A stretch of DNA of 64,000 nucleotides. Origin: CAYXDO01 sp964463485. GTDB lineage: Bacteria; Myxococcota; Kuafuiibacteriia; Kuafuiibacteriales; Kuafuiibacteriaceae. The notes under the pieces were generated by a model, which was given only the letters and a program-made list of their open reading frames with translations, was not told where the DNA came from and did no database searches. The stretch spans positions 1 through 64,000 of the forward strand of contig CAYXDO010000022.1 in the NCBI GenBank assembly GCA_964463485.1, given 5' to 3'. Made by a program: the position numbers and the translations under genes. This document shows, piece by piece, positions 32,453 to 39,430 of the stretch (positions within the stretch are counted from its first letter, which is position 1; each line of letters begins with the position of its first letter).

Positions 32453-32844
32453 GCGCGACCCCCGAAGGCCTCTCGAGTCTTCGCCGATCGAAAGTAGGCA
32501 AAGCAACTCAGGAGCTTCATCACGATCGTGAGCTGCCGAACGACGTAGCTCGGATGGCCCATCGCTCGAGCGAGCAGAGTATCTCGAGCGTGGTCGTCGA
32601 GGGCACCGAAGTGGGTCCACCTCGACAGGAGGAACAGCGGTGACCACCACAAGAAGCAAATCGACACGTGCACACCGAGACCGAAGAGCGGTGGCGCGCT
32701 TCTTTCCAACTCCCCGATGAATCCGCCAGAGACCACCTCTGGCCAGACTTGCGAGAGCGACGGTTTCGTCGACCCGGGCACTGTGGGAATCATCGCGCCG
32801 AGAAGGACCTCGAGCCAGCGTCGTTCGAACGCGAGGAGTCTCAT
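32449..32844 (-). CDS. Small membrane subunit of the GMC oxidoreductase operon (131 aa)
   Basis: This short gene is squeezed between its neighbours with 4-nt overlaps on both sides: ATGA with the upstream gene and TTGA with the oxidoreductase. It begins MRLLAFERRWLEVLLGAMIP and has one membrane segment (GVHVSICFLWWSPLFLLS). It ends MKLLSCFAYFRSAKTREAFG, a motif I associate with the N-terminal region of related oxidoreductases, so it may be a split-off small or anchoring subunit. It resembles small subunits of membrane flavoprotein dehydrogenases in size and position. Function is inference. Confidence 0.75.
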   Translation of the reverse strand: MRLLAFERRWLEVLLGAMIPTVPGSTKPSLSQVWPEVVSGGFIGELERSAPPLFGLGVHVSICFLWWSPLFLLSRWTHFGALDDHARDTLLARAMGHPSYVVRQLTIVMKLLSCFAYFRSAKTREAFGGRA

Positions 32845-33350
32845 TTTTGGGAACCGGTGAAGCGAGGCCGTGGCACGAGCTCCAGCTCGGGTCGAGACAT
32901 GATCGCTCGGTGGGCCGAACGAGCGAAATAGACGAAGGCGACGCTCGTGAGCCCGTCGAAGAGCGCGATGGCCAAGAAGGCCCGATGGGTTGGAACGAAG
33001 ACCCAACCCAGGAAAAAGAGGCTCGCGTTGTAACCTTTGAGGAACGTGAGGGGCAGCAGCACGACGTAGAATTGGCGCAGGTCGAGCTGGAGTAGGAAAC
33101 ACATCAGCGCGAGGGTCATGACGTTGGCGGCCCCGAGGAAGCGCCAAAAGCGAGCGCCGGCCTCCGCCCCCGCGAACCCATAAGGGCCGGAGCCGAGGAT
33201 TTCGTTGATGCGAGAGACTTGTTGGGCGGCGATCTCCGGCGCGATCGCGTAGCTGATCGCCGGGAAAAAGAAATTCGCGGTCAGCAAAGTAAAGACGAGC
33301 TGAAAGTTGCGGTATTCCCGGACAGGTTGCCCAAGGAAACGGCCAAGCAT
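32841..33350 (-). CDS. Four-TM membrane protein, first gene of the oxidoreductase operon (169 aa)
   Basis: Inner membrane protein of unknown family with four hydrophobic helices (LVFTLLTANFFFPAISYAI, VMTLALMCFLLQL, FYVVLLPLTFLKGYNASLFF, AFLAIALFDGLTSVAFVYF). A histidine lies between helices (PTHRAF). It could be the quinone- or substrate-facing partner of the downstream flavoprotein. Start ATG 33350 lies 6 nt after a TAGCCT -10 box; the stop overlaps the next ATG. Confidence 0.78.
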   Translation of the reverse strand: MLGRFLGQPVREYRNFQLVFTLLTANFFFPAISYAIAPEIAAQQVSRINEILGSGPYGFAGAEAGARFWRFLGAANVMTLALMCFLLQLDLRQFYVVLLPLTFLKGYNASLFFLGWVFVPTHRAFLAIALFDGLTSVAFVYFARSAHRAIMSRPELELVPRPRFTGSQK

Positions 33351-33356
33351 GGTCGG

Positions 33357-33362
33357 AGGCTA
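33357..33362 (-). promoter_or_regulatory. -10 box TAGCCT, leaderless promoter
   Basis: On the minus strand TAGCCT is followed by CCGACC and then the ATG at 33350. The 6-nt gap and the lack of a ribosome-binding site predict a leaderless mRNA for the oxidoreductase operon. Confidence 0.5.
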
Positions 33363-33563
33363 CCACGGCGTGGTCGGCGGGTCGCTGCAAGTTATTTCGT
33401 CATGTCTCGGCTCGCCGCCTCCGGCCGGGGTCAAGCCGCCGGCACCATCGGTGTCGACCACGAAGCGCGCGGCCGAGTGAGGCTCGGCCGTGACTTCCTC
33501 GCGAGGGTAAGGCACCGTGAGGAAGTAATTTGCGGTATTCCTATCCTTTCCGCCACGGATGCA

Positions 33564-33662
33564 CTAAGGGCCCGTATCCTACTGTCCCAAGGCGACGGTA
33601 GGGATCCTTCGGAGCCATCGAAGACCGAGTTGATCCGGTAATTCCGTAACGGGCCCTAAGGA
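33564..33662. ncRNA. Cloverleaf-like structured intergenic element
   Basis: GGGCCCGT (33568-33575) pairs with ACGGGCCC (33649-33656). Inside are three further hairpins: 33576-33605 (ATCCTACTGTC with GACGGTAGGGAT, imperfect), 33607-33623 (CTTCG/CGAAG, loop GAGCCAT) and 33624-33639 (ACCG/CGGT). The closed multibranch layout is suggestive of a structured RNA or a small non-autonomous mobile element. No coding potential or tRNA features are seen, and no strand can be assigned. Confidence 0.4.
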
Positions 33663-33699
33663 AGGCCAGACGTCGTACCCATCCCTGAGCTCCTGCGGA

Positions 33700-33767
33700 G
33701 CTCGACTGTCGAGGTGGCATCGCCCGTCCGCGAAGGCTACGCGCAGGCAAGATGCCTGCGCTCCCAG
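33700..33767 (+). repeat. Dispersed palindromic element, copy 3
   Basis: From CGTCCG at 33725 to CTCCCAG this matches copy 2 (28755) exactly for about 43 bp, then diverges. Upstream, CTCGACTGTCGAGG (33708 onwards) and GCATCGCC match the outer flank of copy 1, showing the element extends about 25 bp further left. Confidence 0.85.
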
Positions 33768-33844
33768 AGTCCAGGGTCCGGGCAAGATGAACGCCGGTCG
33801 GCGCCGGCCCTGACGCGTCCACGCGCAGCCGTTGCACCCGGGCG

Positions 33845-35854
33845 TTGACCCGGCTCGGCCCCGAGGCAAAGCTGCGACGAGTGTCGGCGACTTTGGCGGT
33901 CTTGACCCTCGTCTCGGTCGTCACCTCGACGCTCGCCGACGTTTCGTCGAGCTCGGTGGCCCCCGCGGTCGAAGATCTCTCTTCGTTCGAGGAGGTCGTG
34001 ATTCCGGTCGTAGTCACGGGCTCCACGTTGGAGCACTCGCTCGAAGACACCCCAGTCGCCATCGAGGTCCTCACACGAAAACAAATCGGTGAGTCGGGCG
34101 CGCGCACCGCGGCGGACGTGCTCTCCACGGAGCGCGGCATCGACGTCACGCAGACCTTTCGCGGACGAGGCGCTGGGATCAGGATTCACGGCCTCGACCC
34201 CAAACACGTGCTGGTATTGGTCGACGGAGAACGTGTCGTCGGCCGGATCGACGGATCCATCGACCTCTCGCGAATCCCCGCTGAGCGAATCGAGCGCCTC
34301 GAAATCGTCAAGGGCGCGTGCTCCGCGCTGTACGGATCCGAAGCCATGGGCGGCACGATTCAAGTCATTACGCGGAAGCCCTTCGAACCCATCGAGGGAG
34401 ACCTCCTGCTGCGGTATGGCTCCTTGGACGCGCTCGATCTCACCGCGCACGCCGCCACCAAGAGGTCCGCCTTCGACGCCGACATCGTCGCAGGATTCCA
34501 CGAACGCGACGCCTTCGATCTGGCTCCCGAAGACGTCGCGACCAACGGCAGCGCGTACGGCCACACGGAGCTCGGAGCGCGCTTGGGTTTTCCGTTCCAA
34601 GGCGGCTCGGAGGTCGTGGCGCGCTTCGACTACTCGCACCGCACGACCGAGGGCATCGACGCGAACCCCGCGACCGGCGCCGTGTTCGACCGCAACTCAT
34701 CGACTCGTTCCATGGACGGCTCGATCGTCGCCATCGTCCCGCTCGAGACGAAGACGAAGCTCCGCACGAGTATCGCGGGCAATTGGTTCTTCGATCAATT
34801 CCGGCTCGATCAAAGAGCGGTCGAAGACCCGAACCCAGTGGACGAGACGACGGACCTTCAGGGTGTGGCGAGAGCGCAGCTCGATTTTCCGATCGGCGAG
34901 ACTCAGGTCGCGAGCCTCGGCGCCGAGGGTCTCATCGAGGTCGTGGAATCCGGCGACCGAATTGGCGGGAAACAGAGCCGTCGTCGCCTCGCGCTCTTCC
35001 TTCAAGACGAGTGGGCTCCGCTCGACTCTCCCAAGCTCGTGCTCGTCCCGGGCGCCAGGTTCGATCTCGACTCTCAATTTGGATTCCACCCGAGCCCAAA
35101 GGTCGCACTCAGGTTCGACCCGACCGATCGCGTGGTGCTCCGAGCTGGGTTCGGCCTCGGCTTTCGAGCCCCCGACTTCAAGGAGCTCTATCTCGCGTTC
35201 GCCAATCAAGCCGCGGGCTACTACGTCGCCGGCAACACCGAGCTCGAGCCGGAGACTTCCGCGAGCCTGAGCTTGGGTCTCGAGTGGTCTCCCAAACGCA
35301 AGACGAGGCTCTCCGTCGACGTTTTTCGGAATGACTTGTCGAATCTCATCGAGACGGTCAGCGCGTCGCCAGACCGTTGCCCGGCTGGATTTGGGCTCTG
35401 CTTCATCTATGACAACATCGCCGAGGCTCGTACTCAGGGTCTCGAGGTGGGCGCCGAGGTCGAGGTCGTCCGCGGCCTCTCCGCGCGGCTCGGCTACTCA
35501 GCGACCGACACGCTCGACGAGCGCCTCGACCGACCGCTCGAGGGCCGCGCCGCCCACCGCGTCACGTTCGGCCTATCGTTCGCCCTCGTCGACCTTGGAC
35601 TCTCGGGCATGGCTCGCGGAACCTGGGTCGGACCGAGGCCTTTCTATACCGATTCGGCGGGTAATCCGCTGCCGACAGGCAGCGTGGACGCGCCCCCCTA
35701 CTCGACACTCGACATTCGCCTCGCACAGAAACTATTCGACTACTTCGAGCTGAGCGTCGGTCTCGAAAACGCGTTCGACGCGGGGACGATCGGCTACTTA
35801 GCGATCCCCCCAAGGGCTTTCTGGGCTGGGCTCGAAGCTCGGTACCCGGAGTGA
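33845..35854 (+). CDS. TonB-dependent outer membrane receptor (669 aa)
   Basis: Active outer membrane importer, inferred for heme from its neighbour. A signal peptide (RVSATLAVLTLVSVVTSTLA) precedes a TonB-box-like stretch (EEVVIPVVVTGS) and the plug domain (TPVAIEVLTRKQI, RIHGLDPKHVLVLVDGERVV, ERIERLEIVKGACSALYGS), then a 22-strand-type barrel ending AFWAGLEARYPE. Residues GSEAMGGTIQVIT are typical of vitamin B12/heme/siderophore receptors. A TTG (33845) start is listed; GTG 33881 would still give a signal peptide. The HmuY-like gene starts 3 nt after the stop. Confidence 0.92.
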   Translation: MTRLGPEAKLRRVSATLAVLTLVSVVTSTLADVSSSSVAPAVEDLSSFEEVVIPVVVTGSTLEHSLEDTPVAIEVLTRKQIGESGARTAADVLSTERGIDVTQTFRGRGAGIRIHGLDPKHVLVLVDGERVVGRIDGSIDLSRIPAERIERLEIVKGACSALYGSEAMGGTIQVITRKPFEPIEGDLLLRYGSLDALDLTAHAATKRSAFDADIVAGFHERDAFDLAPEDVATNGSAYGHTELGARLGFPFQGGSEVVARFDYSHRTTEGIDANPATGAVFDRNSSTRSMDGSIVAIVPLETKTKLRTSIAGNWFFDQFRLDQRAVEDPNPVDETTDLQGVARAQLDFPIGETQVASLGAEGLIEVVESGDRIGGKQSRRRLALFLQDEWAPLDSPKLVLVPGARFDLDSQFGFHPSPKVALRFDPTDRVVLRAGFGLGFRAPDFKELYLAFANQAAGYYVAGNTELEPETSASLSLGLEWSPKRKTRLSVDVFRNDLSNLIETVSASPDRCPAGFGLCFIYDNIAEARTQGLEVGAEVEVVRGLSARLGYSATDTLDERLDRPLEGRAAHRVTFGLSFALVDLGLSGMARGTWVGPRPFYTDSAGNPLPTGSVDAPPYSTLDIRLAQKLFDYFELSVGLENAFDAGTIGYLAIPPRAFWAGLEARYPE

Positions 35855-35857
35855 TTC

Positions 35858-37384
35858 ATGAGAGACCTCGAGAACATCCCGCGAACGGCCACGCTCGGTA
35901 TCCTCGCGCTCGCCGTCGCTTGCGCCGACGACTTGAACGACGTTCCGGACGACAAGACACCCGAAACGCCAGGAGGCGCCCACGTCCAAGTGACGAGTGA
36001 GTCCGAAGGTGTGTCGCAGGTGATCGTGGACGCTTCCAAAGAGTCTGAGTGGATCTACCTCGACCTCGCGTCCTTGAAGGAGGTCGAGGTCACCGACCGA
36101 TCGACCTCCGCGGACTGGGATCTCGCCTTTCAGCGCTACCGCATCCTCACCAATGGCGGCGTGAGCGGGACCAAAGGCATGGAGGGCGCGCCGCTTCCAG
36201 GCGCATCCTTCGCGGAGCTCGCGTCAGCCCCCGATAACGGGTGGATCGTAGACCGAGTGGACGGCGAGGACACCGACACAGACCCAGACTCAGTCTTCAA
36301 CTCAGCCCACGCCACGAGCGAAACGGGTTGGTATACCTACGACACCAACCTGCATATCCTGAGCCCCGCGCGCGTCGTATACGTAGTCAAGACCGTCGAG
36401 TCCGAATATTTCGCGCTCGAGCCCATCGCGTATTACAACGACGTGGGCGGACCCGGGCACCCCAAGCTTCGCGTCAAGAGAGTCGACCCTCCGGCGAACC
36501 GGGGCACCCTCGACGCATCGAAAGGCTGGGTGTACCTCGATCTGGCGACCGGCGGCCCGGTAGTGGTTGGAGATCCAACGACCTCCATAGACTGGGATCT
36601 CGCGGTCTTCAGGGCGCAATGGAAGACGAACGGCGGCGTGTCGGGCATGGGAAAGGCGGGAGCGCGTGGGGGAACGGGTGAGTTCGATGCGGTCGAATTT
36701 GCGCCGACGATTGGGTATTGGGCCGACGAGAACCTACCGATCGCCGGACCTCCCGGCGCTGGCAACGCTCCCGGCAACGCGGCGCTCGCGACCTGGTATG
36801 ACTACGACGCGGGCACGCACGTGGTCACGGCAAGACCGGGAGCATACTTCTACGTACGCGGGGCCCGGGGGACCTACGGGAAGCTCGCGATCGGCTCTTG
36901 GGACAACGGAAAATATGGACTGAGGATCGCCCCGCTGACCGCCAAGCCTGAGGTCGTCACGGCGACGGTCGCCACGTCGACTTCGGGACCCTCGACCTAT
37001 TTCGACCTCCGGGGCGGGCGAAGGGTCGCGCCCGTCGACCCCGACTCCGACGCCAGCTGGGATCTCGCATTCCGAGGTTACGCGATCAAAACCAACGGCG
37101 CAGGCGGAGCGCTCGTCAGCGCGGCCTCGACCCTCGACGAGCTCACGACTGCCCCTGAGGAAGGTTACGCTGCAAACACGACGATCGACGGCGTCACGGT
37201 GAACCCGTCGCTCGCGGAGGCCTTCGATCTCGGGGCCAACCCACCCACGGCGACCAACAAGGTCTTCGCCTTGAAGCTCGCCGACGGATCCTACGCCAAA
37301 GCCACCTTCAGACTCATCGACAGCGGAATCGAGATCTCCTGGGCCTACGCCGGTCCCGGACGCCTCGGCCTCGGAGGCCAGTGA
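35858..37384 (+). CDS. Triple-HmuY-domain lipoprotein, putative heme binder (508 aa)
   Basis: Exported lipoprotein (lipobox AVAC, Cys22) with three HmuY-like modules at about residues 58-210, 215-362 and 365-505. Each carries the family signature ADWDLAF..TNGG, IDWDLAV..TNGG or ASWDLAF..TNGAGG. HmuY is a heme-scavenging lipoprotein of Bacteroidetes that hands heme to a TonB receptor through two His ligands. Here modules 1 and 2 keep a His in matching positions (WYTYDTNLH, His166; WYDYDAGTH, His321), whereas module 3 has no His or Met. Three modules in one chain is unusual. It follows the TonB receptor by 3 nt and abuts the next gene. Confidence 0.88.
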   Translation: MRDLENIPRTATLGILALAVACADDLNDVPDDKTPETPGGAHVQVTSESEGVSQVIVDASKESEWIYLDLASLKEVEVTDRSTSADWDLAFQRYRILTNGGVSGTKGMEGAPLPGASFAELASAPDNGWIVDRVDGEDTDTDPDSVFNSAHATSETGWYTYDTNLHILSPARVVYVVKTVESEYFALEPIAYYNDVGGPGHPKLRVKRVDPPANRGTLDASKGWVYLDLATGGPVVVGDPTTSIDWDLAVFRAQWKTNGGVSGMGKAGARGGTGEFDAVEFAPTIGYWADENLPIAGPPGAGNAPGNAALATWYDYDAGTHVVTARPGAYFYVRGARGTYGKLAIGSWDNGKYGLRIAPLTAKPEVVTATVATSTSGPSTYFDLRGGRRVAPVDPDSDASWDLAFRGYAIKTNGAGGALVSAASTLDELTTAPEEGYAANTTIDGVTVNPSLAEAFDLGANPPTATNKVFALKLADGSYAKATFRLIDSGIEISWAYAGPGRLGLGGQ

Positions 37385-37807
37385 ATGAACATCCCGGCTT
37401 TTTCCCTCTTCAGCGCAGTCTCCGAGCTCTTCGTGACCGCGGGCGTCCTGTACTCACTCCTCGTCAACCTCCGCGGGCGCGAGCTCCCCTTTAGGGTCAT
37501 GGCGCCCACACTCGCCTTCGAGTTCCTCATCAACATCACGTACATGACGATGCGCGCGTCCCAGGCCGACAAAGACGTCGCCCTCTCGACCGTGATGAAG
37601 ATATTCTACGCGACCCATGGAATTCTCTCCCTCCTCATGTTCCTGCTCCTCGCGGCGACCTTCCTGATCTCGATGGTCGACCTCTCCGCGAATCGGGCCT
37701 CGTGGTACGCACGACACCGGGGCCTCAGCTGGACGCTGATCTTCTTCTGGATGGTCTCCGTAAGCACTGGGGAGGCCATCTTCGTCGGTCGATATCTCCT
37801 GCCATGA
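37385..37807 (+). CDS. Four-TM membrane protein, DUF420-like (140 aa)
   Basis: Small inner membrane protein with four helices (FSAVSELFVTAGVLYSLLV, MAPTLAFEFLINITYM, GILSLLMFLLLAATFLISM, TLIFFWMVSVSTGEAIFV). His residues in THGILS and ARHRGL sit at helix ends, and the pattern HGxL...KHR...STG resembles DUF420 proteins linked to heme/copper oxidase biogenesis. Its ATG directly follows the HmuY stop and its stop overlaps the next ATG. A role moving or reducing imported heme is inference. Confidence 0.75.
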   Translation: MNIPAFSLFSAVSELFVTAGVLYSLLVNLRGRELPFRVMAPTLAFEFLINITYMTMRASQADKDVALSTVMKIFYATHGILSLLMFLLLAATFLISMVDLSANRASWYARHRGLSWTLIFFWMVSVSTGEAIFVGRYLLP

Positions 37808-38235
37808 AGGCTCGCCTCGACACCCTCGAGGCGGCCGGGCCCTGGCTGATCGCGCTCTCCGCGATCGGTTTCTTGGTCACCGTCACCGGCTACTTGCTGT
37901 ACGCGTACCCCGAGACGCTCGGCCCATGGCACTCCGGCCTGAGCAACACTCACGGCATACTCGGAGATCTTTGCGCGGCGGTGGCCCTGGGTTACGTCGT
38001 CGTGCATCTCCTTCGGGTCTGGAGGATGAAGAGACTCACAGCCTCGAGGTGGACCGGCTTCGCTACGGTCTCTCTCTTTGGGCTCGCAGCCGGCACCGGA
38101 GTCGCGGGTCAGTGGGAACCCATGATCGAAGGCTCGGCGCTCTACCTCGCTCACTCGGCGGTCTCGGTGTTGCTCGTACTGATCGCTTGCGTTCACGGCG
38201 CCTGGGGATTCCGCCGCCGACTCTTGGGAAGGTGA
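37804..38235 (+). CDS. Four-TM cytochrome b-like membrane protein (143 aa)
   Basis: Inner membrane protein with four helices and several intramembrane or helix-end histidines: SNTHGILG, YVVVHLLRVW, LYLAHSAVSVLL and IACVHGAWG. Paired His on neighbouring helices would suit bis-His b-type heme. It overlaps the preceding gene (ATGA) and is the last of the four-gene operon. It may form a complex with the DUF420-like protein. No homologous family can be named with confidence. Confidence 0.75.
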   Translation: MKARLDTLEAAGPWLIALSAIGFLVTVTGYLLYAYPETLGPWHSGLSNTHGILGDLCAAVALGYVVVHLLRVWRMKRLTASRWTGFATVSLFGLAAGTGVAGQWEPMIEGSALYLAHSAVSVLLVLIACVHGAWGFRRRLLGR

Positions 38236-38353
38236 GTCAGGTATCGGGTTGTCACAGTCGCCTTTTCAGGCAAGACCGGCCGTGCGAAGGGGTCTTCCGG
38301 TCGAGACTTGCTCGCTCGGCCTGGTTTCGGTTGTCCGAAGAGGCGGCCGCGAC

Positions 38354-38359
38354 TAGGGT
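38354..38359 (+). promoter_or_regulatory. -10 box TAGGGT, leaderless promoter
   Basis: TAGGGT is followed by 7 nt and GTG at 38367, which decides between the two in-frame GTG codons (38361 and 38367) in favour of the second. Confidence 0.45.
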
Positions 38360-38366
38360 CGTGACG

Positions 38367-39422
38367 GTGACGAACTTGGACACAATCGCGTGCTCCGGAT
38401 CCAAAGTCTGCCCCATCAGCTCGACGCCCTGCCCGGGTCCCTGCATCTACGCCGACGTGATGGCGAGTCTGAGTTTGGGAGTGGTCGTCTTCGATTTGAC
38501 GGCTAAGTCCGTACACTTCTGCAACCGATGGATGGGTGAGTTTCTCGGCCGCGTCGGAATCGAGGTCTCGTTCGTGAGCTTGTCCCGCCTGCTGCTCGAC
38601 CAGGGCGACGCGCCGATTCGCCTGGGCGCGCACTTCCTCGGCATAAGCGCCTTCGAGGCTCGAGGCTTTGCGTGGGTGTTCGTTCGCGACGTCACCGAGC
38701 GAACCAGGCTCGAGGCGGTCGCCGAAGCCGTGGAGACCACCAACAACATCGGCTACATCTTCTCCGCGGTCCGCCACGAGCTCGGCAACCCGATCAACTC
38801 GATAAAGGTCGCGCTCGGCGTCCTCGACGCGAACGTGAATGACTTTTCTCGCGACGCCATCGCTGAGTACGTCCAGCGGATGTCCACCGAGGTGGGCCGC
38901 ATCGAGCACCTCCTGCGATCGTTACGCAGCTTCTCCGCGTTCGAACGCCCGGAAGTGGCGCCGGTTCATCTGCCGCAGTTTCTTGCCGGATTCCTTGGAC
39001 TCGTGGGTCCGGAGCTCTCCAAGCGCGGCATCGAGGTCGTCTCCGAGCTGCGTCCCGAGGTCGTCGCTACGTGCGATTCGCGCGCCTTGCACCACGTCCT
39101 GTTGAACCTCGTGACGAACGCTTCCGACGCGCTGGCGGCGCAGAACAAACCCAGGCTCGCCATCCGTTGCGACCAGGCCGGCGCCCTCGCCTTCATCCAC
39201 GTCGAGGACAACGGCGTCGGGATTAGCGCCGAGCGCCAAGCCCACCTGTTCAAGCCATTCAATACGACCAAACCCAAGGGCACTGGTCTCGGCCTGGCCA
39301 TCGCGCGCAAGCTGCTCGCCTCCATGGACTCCACGATCGACATCGACAGCGCAGAGGGCAGAGGCACGCGCGTCCAACTCACTCTGCCTCGGCCCCGAAT
39401 GACTCGGCTGGCGCTCGCCTGA
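38367..39422 (+). CDS. Soluble NtrB-like histidine kinase with N-terminal four-Cys cluster (351 aa)
   Basis: Cytoplasmic sensor kinase, expected partner of the sigma54 regulator that follows after 8 nt. The N-terminus has Cys9, Cys15, Cys22 and Cys26 (C-x5-C-x6-C-x3-C) in front of a PAS-like domain (LSLGVVVFDLTAKSVHFCNR). The H-box is VRHELGNPINS (His137), the N-box NLVTNASDAL, followed by DNGVGI and GTGLGLAIARKL. No membrane segment is present. The Cys cluster could bind an Fe-S cluster, zinc or heme and so sense redox, iron or metal status; this is inference strengthened by the heme operon immediately upstream. Confidence 0.85.
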   Translation: MTNLDTIACSGSKVCPISSTPCPGPCIYADVMASLSLGVVVFDLTAKSVHFCNRWMGEFLGRVGIEVSFVSLSRLLLDQGDAPIRLGAHFLGISAFEARGFAWVFVRDVTERTRLEAVAEAVETTNNIGYIFSAVRHELGNPINSIKVALGVLDANVNDFSRDAIAEYVQRMSTEVGRIEHLLRSLRSFSAFERPEVAPVHLPQFLAGFLGLVGPELSKRGIEVVSELRPEVVATCDSRALHHVLLNLVTNASDALAAQNKPRLAIRCDQAGALAFIHVEDNGVGISAERQAHLFKPFNTTKPKGTGLGLAIARKLLASMDSTIDIDSAEGRGTRVQLTLPRPRMTRLALA

Positions 39423-39430
39423 GTGTCGAG

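Larger units (their letters stand above)
33351..33844. other. 494-bp intergenic region before the heme operon
   Basis: No gene is seen. It holds the oxidoreductase promoter, an ACTTCCTC/GAGGAAGT inverted pair near 33493-33527, the cloverleaf-like element and palindromic repeat copy 3. Confidence 0.6.

Noticed and set aside
31004..32497. 497-codon frame on the plus strand opposite the GMC gene
   Set aside because: The minus strand carries clear FAD and GMC motifs; the plus reading is a high-GC shadow.
32453..32659. N-terminal extension of the GMC oxidoreductase to 598 aa
   Set aside because: The added residues overlap a conserved-looking 131-aa gene in another frame, and TTG 32452 sits at a TTGA overlap with correct distance to the FAD motif.
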